A stretch of 64,000 nt of DNA, from positions 7,914,646 to 7,978,645 of the forward strand of contig OZ007514.1 of assembly GCA_963931865.1 (NCBI GenBank), given 5' to 3'. A program made the translations under genes and the position numbers. Below, piece by piece: positions 56,378 to 64,000 of the stretch (positions are counted from its first letter, which is position 1; the number at the start of each line of letters is the position of its first letter). Source of the stretch: Axinella damicornis (taxonomy: Eukaryota > Porifera > Demospongiae > Axinellida > Axinellidae). Below the pieces are notes generated by a model. That model saw only the letters and a list, made by a program, of their open reading frames with translations. It had not been told where the DNA came from and did not search any database.

Positions 56378-56840
56378 GATTCGACAGTACACCATTTAGT
56401 TTGAAATCTCAAGAGGGGCCCCTAGGGCCCCTCCCCCTAAAAGAAACCCTGCTATAGTGCCAAATTCACCATGTGAACCCTCCTCTTCAACCCTTTTGCA
56501 GCACCTTGTGTTCAAGCTAGACTGAAGCAACCAACAACACTCAGCATACCTGTACACAACTACCTATCATGCATGGTTATTATAGGTCTTTGAATAGTCT
56601 TTTATTTATATTGTAGTGCTGCTGCAGCACACTTACCCAGAGTAAAGAAGAGTGGGTAACATTAATGATGAGCATGGCATTGTTTGTGTTTATTCACCTC
56701 ACAATAATTATTTGTATGTGCTTGACATAGTTATATTTACAATAATTATAGTCCATATTAGTGTACTTGCCCTCGAGTTTATATCATTATAGGCAGGGCT
56801 TAGTCAGTATAGTTAGTTGTTCGAATTTATGTGCCCGTGA

Positions 56841-57122
56841 ATACGGGACTGGACGGGCAATTTCATCGTCAAAGGCGTTCCGTGATCGCACCGTATGCCT
56901 GCCGTTTGAGTCCGTTCGACTCCGTGGTGGGAACCATCTAGTTTTGAATATTACGTTATTTCCTGCGTAGACCACACCTACGGGCACTCCTCTAAGCAAC
57001 AATGGCAAAAAAGCTGTGCATGAGTCCGTCTTCAAGTGTTCCCACCACGGACTCAAAACGGCAAGCATACGGTGCGATCACGGAGTAATTTTGACGATGA
57101 CGGTGCCCGTCCAGTCCCGTAT
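56841..57122. mobile_element. MITE with ~90-bp terminal inverted repeats
   Basis: Begins ATACGGGACTGGACGGGC, mirrored at 57122. Both ends include 'cgtgatcgcaccgtatgc' and the motif 'ccaccacgga' in inverted form. The interior is only about 100 bp. It lies between the convergent LPCAT3 and KLHL genes. Confidence 0.8.
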
Positions 57123-57630
57123 TACCAGGTAGTTTTCCCTGTGCATTTTATGCACACCAATTACAGTATAAAAATTATTACAATGTAAATACATTGCCTT
57201 CTCTTCTTTTCTCTTGGTGATAACGTAGTGTAACAGTTTCTCACAACAAAATTAATTCACAATCAGTACTGTTCTTCAGTTTTACATAATTATGAACCCA
57301 AAGTATAAAGCTTCATACATCTTCAGTAGCCAAAAGGGAACATTTTTCTGTGTGGGCTTTGTATGGCAGCCTCAAGAATTTCTGGACTGTAAACAGTGAT
57401 AGCTGGAGTGTATATAATTATGCTTCTGAACTGTAAATGATTATGTTGTTGCACCATGGATCCTGGTCCATGACCTCCCACATCCAATATGAAATTATGT
57501 TGCCAGAGGAACCAATTTTGTTATGAAAATAGGCATGTCAAATTACATCAAAACTAGTGACCATGGATATAAGGAATGTGATTGATGATTGAAAAAACAC
57601 AGCTATATAGGTGTGCATGATTTTACTGGC

Positions 57631-60232
57631 TCATACAATTTTGATTGTACCTACTGCACCGACATAACTTCGCTCACACTTCATCGGTGGCATGTAGGTC
57701 CAGGTATCAGTTTCTGGACTATACTGTTCGACTGTGTTCAACTGTTCTGCACCATCAAATCCTCCAATGGCCACAATCTTGTCATACAACAAAGCAGCCC
57801 CAACTCCAGCTCGTGGCGAATTCATTGGGCTCAGTGTGACCCAACTATTGTTTTCCGGATCGTATCGCTCCAAGGTGCAGAGATTACTCCTTTCATCGTG
57901 GCCTCCGAACACATAGATATACCTTCCTAAGGATATGGCTCCCACAGCACTGCGTCGATGATTCATGTGCATAGCAGAAAACCACCTATTAAGCTTCGGG
58001 TCGTACTTTTCCACTGTGTCAAGAAACATGCAAGCATGGCAGCCACCAATAGCGTAGATGTGGTCTCTGTGTGCAATCACACCAGGGCTATCTCTCCTCA
58101 TGTTCATGCTTGCAACACACTCCCACTCATTCGTTTCTGAGTTGTACCTTTCAGCTGATTTTAACCGCAATGTACCGTCTTGTCCGCCAATAGCGTATAT
58201 GTGGTTTCCACAGACAACAACACCAGCACTTGCTCGCTTGTGTTTCAGGCACGCGATATTCTTCCACCGATTGGTTCGTGGGTCATATCTCTCCACTGTA
58301 TTTTGGAACTTATGCCCATCATGCCCTCCAACTGCATACAGAAAGCTATCAAGAACAGCCAAGCCTACTCCATTTCTTGATACTTGGGTTGGCCTCGCAG
58401 TTTCCCACTGGCCTGTCTCAGTGTCATAGCATTCCATAGTGTTGATTGCTGTGTTGCCATCCCAGCCTCCTATTGCATAAAGCTTTTGATGAGGTTTTCG
58501 ATGACACAACTTATGTGGCTCCACCTGTCAGAAAGCAGGAAACACAGAGCATGCATGCATACAGTATCCTGACACAAATAAATATATACAATGTCATCTA
58601 AGATGCATGCCAAGGCAACAACATGCACAGGAATATATGTCGAGAGAGATAGAAATCGAATCCGTGCAAAAGTACGGCTGGTATTCAAACGTTTTCTGCA
58701 TGAATACCAGTCAAATTATCTTACCACTAGCTATAAGCACAAACATACATGATCACTAGCTAGACTTCCAATCCATTCATAGCACACACCAAAATCTGCA
58801 TCACAGCTATAAACCCTGCATGACATTGTCTTTTTACAGCCTTGTCAGCATGCATGCAAATAAAAATACGTACTAACCATGCAGCCCCTTCCTATAAGTT
58901 GGCCTGATGAAGAACAGGAGCCTCCTGTGAGGACAATTGGGCTATTCCATTAATAAAGGATAACCCCACATTGACGAGTTAGCTATTTGCGGAAAATTAC
59001 AGAACATTTACGGACATTTGCAACAGAATACGGATACTCAGCGAATCCTCCGTAGGACAAATTAGTTACTCATCAATGGGGGGTGTAGCCTTAGTATTAT
59101 TTAGACCACCACTTGTAGGTGTTTATGGGAAATACACGAGGTCAGTATACATAACCTTCCGAGGCGAAGCCGAGGAAGGTCATGTATACTGACCGAGTGG
59201 TTTCCCATGAACACCTACAAGTGGTGGTCTAAATGGCTTGTATCCCTAGAACTGCTAATGCTTGTTTTGATTGATTTTCTGACAGCTACTGAGCTGTTGC
59301 ACTTGCATGGCTTGGGGTTTATCAAGATAAACCCCAGGCAGCTGGGGTTTATCTAGTATAAACCACATGCGGCACCTTTGAACGCCTACGCAGTTGGGAT
59401 ACAATGTGGAATAGCCCATTACCTTTGAGTTGGATTCTGGAAGCATATGGCACTGTACAGCTTCCACAAACAGCTTCACACACTGGGGGTTAGAGACAAC
59501 CAGCTGATTTTGGCCAACACTCCTCAACAGCTCAGTAGCAGACAGCAAGGGGAGACGTACAAAATTCAGGATTTCATACATGTGCTGCACTCGATTCTCT
59601 CCATGAAGTAGCCATTCCATTGCTGCTTCATAGACCTCAAATTCACTCTTGACATTCAGCTGGTCATTGCTCAGGAATGACTGGATTTCATCGAGTGAAA
59701 GCTTTAGGAATTCCTCTCGCTTTCTGACCTGGGAGAAATAGTGGCTTGAAAACACTGTTGCTGCCATTCTAAGATCGTTGCAACCGTGAACTTCAGCAAA
59801 CACCTTGATTCCCAGGCAATTGTCTGCATCCAACTGACGGCGAAGAAATTCGCTGCACGCTCGTTTCACATCTTCGAATTGGAGCGCGCTGGCCGCAGGT
59901 AAAATCGACTGGACATTCTCTTCAGAAACGTCGATAGTAGCAGTGTACGCATAATCGATGAGGTTTTTCAATGATGCCTTTTCGATACCGTTCATCGTAA
60001 CCACTTTTTGCTTACTTTCGGCCATCTCTCCCGTAAACATTGCCCGGAAGTACTCACTGAGCGAGGCCAAGACAATCCTATGCGCTGGTACTCTCTGCCC
60101 TTCAACTTCCAAAATCACATCGCATAGCTGTTCACTCTTTCTTAGGGCGTTCATTTCCACGAACGCCTTGGCAAATTGTTTGTCCGAGTAGAATCGCATT
60201 GTATCCGCGGCCTCCCCAACCTCTGATTCCAT
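57631..60232 (-). CDS. BTB-BACK-kelch (KLHL) protein, two exons
   Basis: Exon 1 60232-59423 (270 codons) and exon 2 58524-57631 join in phase 0 (donor gtaatggg, acceptor tttctgacag), giving 567 aa, a normal KLHL length. Residues ~35-135 form the BTB domain (LCDVILEVEGQRVPAHRIVL, YFRAMFTGEM), ~140-245 the BACK domain, and ~285-560 six kelch repeats, each with a GG doublet (YAIGGWDG, YAVGGHDG, YAIGGQDG, YAIGGCHA, YVFGGHDE, VAIGGFDG). Such proteins are substrate adaptors of Cullin-3 ubiquitin ligases: BTB binds Cul3, the kelch propeller the substrate (family knowledge). The target cannot be read from sequence, and I do not assign an orthologue. The single intron (58525-59422) contains a palindromic element. 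It shares a short promoter with the ankyrin gene. Confidence 0.93.
59099..59234. repeat. Palindromic element in the KLHL intron, ~60-bp arms
   Basis: The outer arms 'atttagaccaccacttgtag' and complement, and the inner 'gaggtcagtatac...', fold around a core 'ccttccgaggcg...gaagg'. A complete hairpin of 136 bp. Confidence 0.75.
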
Positions 60233-60470
60233 ACTGATTCATGTAGCTGTAGTAAAACTGAGCTGACGTTGGACATTCCGATTATTGACCGCAACTACCC
60301 TCTAGCTAGCACAGCTCATAATTCAGGGTCAAAGTACATGAGAACCAGGTATACTGGTAGTTTACGGGCGAGACGCGGAACGCTAACAGGAAGTCACGAG
60401 ACCAACTTGCTAGCTAGCTCCAGCTAGCTCTACAGCCTGTAGCCATCATGTCAAATACGTGTGGAACAGC
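60233..60470. promoter_or_regulatory. Bidirectional promoter KLHL / ankyrin gene
   Basis: 238 bp between divergent start codons. An ETS-type site ACAGGAAGT is at 60386-60394 and there are repeated GCTAGCT palindromes at about 60410-60430. No TATA box evident. An upstream ATG at 60448 on the plus strand opens an 8-codon frame whose TGA overlaps the ankyrin start (ATG 60471). Confidence 0.55.
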
Positions 60471-60744
60471 ATGACCACCTTTGATCTCTTTTCGTCTGTG
60501 CGGGATGGCAACACCGACATTGTCCGTCGCCTGCTGCAGTCCAGGCAGTGCCGAGCGAGGCTAAACGACCGAAATGAATGGGGAGACACTGCCCTCCACC
60601 TTGCTGCTGAAGCAGGAAATGCAGAAATCTGTCAGATGCTCATAGCCGCTGGAGCGTCAGTGACAGTGAGAAACAACCGCGGTGAGACGTGTCTACACCG
60701 AGCAGCCGTTGGTGGCCACAGGGAGAGTGTGAGAGCCATTGTTG
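60471..60744 (+). CDS. Ankyrin-repeat protein, first exon (partial)
   Basis: 91 codons plus one base, ending at the donor G|gtgagt. Residues ~1-25 form a first helix pair (LFSSVRDGNTDIVRRLLQS). Two further ankyrin repeats follow: NEWGDTALHLAAEAGNAEIC and NNRGETCLHRAAVGGHRESV, each with the TALHLAA/TCLHRAA signature. The rest of the gene is not seen within the window; 60745-64000 is intronic repeat. A GTG-initiated extension is unlikely because ATG 60471 is the first in-frame ATG. Ankyrin repeats bind proteins; the specific role is unknown. Confidence 0.8.
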
Positions 60745-61077
60745 GTGAGTCAGTGGGCCGTGGCCTTGGTACCCCATAGATAATGGTACCCTGGGCCCTT
60801 ACAAGGGGTAGTCTCTTACTTACGTAGAAGCGTTTGCGACCGGGATCAAGAATCTTGATCGGTGAAAATCGGCCTTGATTGCTTGATCGTCTCCAAAAAA
60901 AGACCTTGATCATGTGTCTGCAGCAGCTCTTGATCGCTTGTCTTTAGCGTGTCTGGTGGAGGGGTCCAAGGGTGAGTGCCGAGTATGGTAAGGAAGGCGT
61001 GGTGAATAAGGGCTACTATGGTACAACTACTTGCTGAGAAAAGTATTTGGTAGTTGATACATTGTCGCTCTGATGAT

Positions 61078-61190
61078 ATCTTGATTGCTTGATCACCTCC
61101 AAAAAAGACCTTGATTGCTTGATGGTCTCCAAAAAAGGCCTTGATTGCTTGATCGTCTCCAATAAGACCTTTATTGCTTGATTCCATCTT
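61078..61190. repeat. Short tandem repeat, ~33-bp unit, 3.5 copies
   Basis: The unit 'cttgattgcttgat..' plus 'ctccaaaaaagacc' is repeated; a single related copy lies at 60868-60910. In the ankyrin gene's intron. Confidence 0.8.
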
Positions 61191-61329
61191 GATCCCAATG
61201 CTTCTATGAGCGGTACATAAGTGACTACCCCTTGCTCTTAGTGGTTGGTATAATTATCATCTATGCTTAGCCCCATTTACGTGGGCCCAGAAGTGCATGA
61301 GCCGCCGAAGGTGGTGAAGGAGCGTTGAA

Positions 61330-61605
61330 CTAGTTGCCGAGCATTGAATTAGTTGCTGCTCCCGGATCCCCGATTGCGTATGCTTCAACTGGTGCTTGAG
61401 CACTCGCCGATTGCATGCATCCGCTTGTAGCTCCAGCTGGATTCCAGCCCATGCCCGAGCCCATGCATTGCCAACGTTCTCGAATGTTCTTTGTGGAGTT
61501 TGAAATTGCAGTACGAAGGTCGCGCATCACTAGTCTAGTCCCGCCCCACGAACATCCCACTTCTGTCACGCACACACACACACACGTTAAAATCTTAATG
61601 TATTG
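61330..61605 (+). repeat. CAGCTGCTGCTCC-unit family, shortened copy 3
   Basis: 'ttctttgtggagtttgaaat', 'cgcatcactagtctagtc' and 'cacgaacatcccacttctgt' match 7800-8300 and 33850-34200; only one or two internal units remain. Confidence 0.6.
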
Positions 61606-61912
61606 ATAGAAATTCACAGCAAACTCGTCTATGGCTCACCCCAACTAATAATATTGTGGTCTTCAGACAGGGAGTGCTGGCTTAGTATCCATCCAGAAAA
61701 GGGTTGACTTGAGATGCTTAGCTCTGATTCTTCAGCCAACGCTGGCAGTGTAAATACTGGTGTCGTATTCCATAGCAAGGGCCTGTGAGGACATTGACTT
61801 CTGCTCTGTGATGGCAAATTTCAGCTCAAACATGCGCCTGCTGCTAAAAGGTGACATAAACACCTCTCACTTGGTGCCACAAAGCAGACAGACAGGGCAA
61901 TCACTCTACCCC

Positions 61913-62330
61913 TGCTAGCCTCGTTCAAAGCCCAGTTTTTGTCGCTTGCAGTAGGGAAAGCGCGGGGGGAGAGGCCTGGACAGATTTACACGTGGTCCAT
62001 GCCGCCGCCTATGTCACGGATTCCGCTAATGCATATTCAAGTTGTTATCGCCTGTTCCAGAGACGCTACAGAGACCAGACAAACTCCAGATTAGAGGTGG
62101 GTTCTACCTACCTCGATTTGAAACAAAACCGCTGAGAGATGGCTGTCATATATAACGGTTATAACTTGGAAGAGCTTTATACTGTTCACTCCGTGCAGTG
62201 AGCCATCGCTCTGGAAAGTATAACACTTGCAGCTCAGTACTACTTCGAAGGTAAGACTTGGTGTGGCTCTCTTCTGACCGTTGACCTGTCTTCATCCGCG
62301 ATCGTAGCTTGGTTGCTATCGTAGACTCGG
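61913..62330. mobile_element. TAGCC-family element, second copy of the 14852 type, right end lost
   Basis: The left end tagcctcgttcaaagcccag and the interior to 'cgcgatcgtag' match 14852-15260; the expected right terminus is not found before other repeat sequence begins at about 62345. Confidence 0.7.
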
Positions 62331-62609
62331 TAGATAGAATCTATATGTAGGGATAGAGCTGACACGCAATATATTTTCAATTCAGAAAATATCACGAGGG
62401 GGGACAAAACAGAACAGAAGGGGGGGGGAGGGATTGAATAGTGTGCGACAGTGCGCATTTAGTGGAGTCTGGGTTTGAAATCTCAAGGTGGGGGTCTCTT
62501 AGTCATTTCCTCGACAACGTGCTGTATTGGATTATTCTGTGCACTTGCCGTGATCTGTGTATGCAGAAAATTAGCGTGAATTATTAATTGCATAATGCTT
62601 GATGCACAT

Positions 62610-64000
62610 CGAGGGGCAACCACACTCCTGGTAGCCGTTGCAACGCTGCGGTTGCCTCGCCGTAGCGAAGCTAAATTATTGCAATTCGTTCCAATTAACG
62701 CACATGCCACGTGGCTCAGTCGATCGCGAGCAATGGCGACCAAAAGGAAGACAAGACAGCACTCACAACTTAGCCAGCACGGTGAGTTTTGGCATGTAAG
62801 CGTCAGTGAACGGCAGCGATCACGACCGTGTAGTCAGAATCTTCGTGTGCCTTTCCTAAGAACGGTACTGCCACCGGAAGTCGGAGAGAGCGCTCGAGCG
62901 ATGGCGTCCACGGCGAGACAAAAGCGCTCATATCTCCACCACCAAGGTGAGTTTCAGCACCAAAATTGTACGGTTGGGACAGTGCATGATAGCGATCACG
63001 ACGGTGTAGTCAGAATCTTTGTGCGCCATTCCTGTCACTGGAACGAGTTATTTACATTAATTATATTATATTATACGAGGGGCAACCGCACTCCTGGTAG
63101 CCGCGTTGCAACCGGTTGCAGCTCGACGATAGCGCATAGGTATTGCAACACATTCCAATTAACGCACATGCCACGTGAGGACCATGAGCGCTCGCGCGAT
63201 CGCGTCGATCGATTGAGCTGAGTCAGCAATGGCGGCCCAAGGAGATGGAGAAGACAAGAAACTTGTTATACAGCGCTCACAACTTCGCCAGTACGGTGAG
63301 TTTTGGCATGTAAGCGTCAGTGAACGGCAGAAACTTCGCGTGCTTTTCCTAAGAACGGTACTGCCACCGGAAGTCGGCGCGGAGAGAGCGCTCGAGCAAT
63401 GGCGTCCACGGCGAGACAAAAGCGCTCATACCTCCACCACCAAGGTGAGTTTCAGCTCCAAAATTGTACGGTTGGGACAGTGCATGATAGCGATCATGAA
63501 GGTGTAGTCAGAATCTTCGTAGGCCATTCCTATCACTCGAACGAGTTATTTATATTATTTATATTACGCGGCACAATTTTTCCTATACCAGGAGTGTAAC
63601 GAGGGGCAACTGCACTCCTGGTAGCCGTTGCAACGCCGCGGTTGCCTCGCCGTAGCGAAGCTAAATTATTGCAATTCGTTCCAATTAACGCACATGCCAC
63701 GTGGCTCAGTCGATCGCGAGCAATGGCGACCAAAAGGAAGACAAGACAGCACTCACAACTTAGCCAGCACAGTGAGTTTTGGCATGTAAGCGTCAGTTAA
63801 CGACAGCGATCACGGCTGTGTGGTCAGAATCTTCGTGTGGCTTTCCTAAGAACGGTACTGCCACCGGAAGACGGAGAGAGCGCTCGAGCAATGGCGGCCA
63901 CGGCGAGACAAAAGCGCTTGTATCTCCACCCCCAAGGTGAGTTTCAGCACCAAAATTGTACGCTTGGGTCACTGCATGATAGTGATCACGACGGTGTAGT
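62610..64000 (+). repeat. Tandem array of dimeric ~0.5-kb repeats (three units, last cut by window end)
   Basis: Units 62610-63075, 63076-63599 and 63600-64000+ each begin cgaggggcaac plus cactcctggtag. Each unit is itself two related halves: ATGGCGACC...CAGCACG|gtgagtttt and ATGGCGTCCACGGCG...CACCAAG|gtgagtttc, each followed by 'gcgatcac...gtgtagtcagaatctt'. Unit ends carry the complement (accaggagtg) of their start, i.e. short inverted termini. Single copies are at 41255, 52118 and 55648. Confidence 0.8.

Noticed and set aside
62595..63599. Several 60-200 aa open frames at the right end
   Set aside because: They fall across tandem non-coding repeats and change with each unit; treated as repeat, with only the ATG-donor pattern noted.

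Overview
The window looks like nuclear DNA of an early-branching metazoan, most likely a marine sponge. This is inference: it rests on compact animal housekeeping genes, gag/tyrosine-recombinase (DIRS-type) and P-type transposon families that I associate with sponges and cnidarians, and introns packed with small inverted-repeat elements. No rRNA, tRNA or CRISPR was seen.

Host genes. Two head-to-head pairs frame the window. (1) FARSB (cytosolic Phe-tRNA synthetase beta subunit, minus strand) starts at 6064 and leaves through the left edge; its first three exons (6064-6007, 3020-2965, 2383-2286) are in phase. It shares a 207-bp promoter with an LPCAT3/MBOAT5-type lysophospholipid acyltransferase on the plus strand. 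That gene has 17 in-phase exons from 6272 to 54300 (498 aa) and fills three quarters of the window. (2) A BTB-BACK-kelch (KLHL) gene (minus, 60232-57631, two exons, 567 aa) lies head-to-head, across 238 bp, with the first exon of an ankyrin-repeat gene (plus, from 60471) that runs off the right side. LPCAT3 and KLHL are convergent.

Mobile DNA. Nearly everything else sits in introns. FARSB intron 3 holds a decayed in-frame fusion of a transposon-type protein with a tyrosine recombinase. LPCAT3 introns hold: a MITE with ~80-bp ends (7144-7741); a 580-bp TA-flanked MITE (10647-11226) and a shortened copy (23425-23745); a reverse-transcriptase-less Ngaro/PAT-like retroelement with split direct repeats (15775-19443); a 40-bp minisatellite; a broken transposase relic (22150-23145); an intact-looking pogo/Tigger element (29806-33390) that also carries a divergent HIRAN-like gene and is nested in an older inverted-repeat element with a 9-bp target duplication; and a 6.7-kb P-type transposon (41773-48462) with two convergent genes, both damaged. 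The right end is a tandem array of ~0.5-kb dimeric repeats (62610-64000).

Most unusual observations: three 27-41 bp 'micro' copies of a TAGCCTC...GAGGCTA inverted-repeat family, each with flanking 8-9 bp target duplications; the HIRAN cargo gene of the Tigger element; the two-gene P-type element; and repeats in which each half-unit looks like a short first exon (ATG, ~15 codons, 5' splice site).
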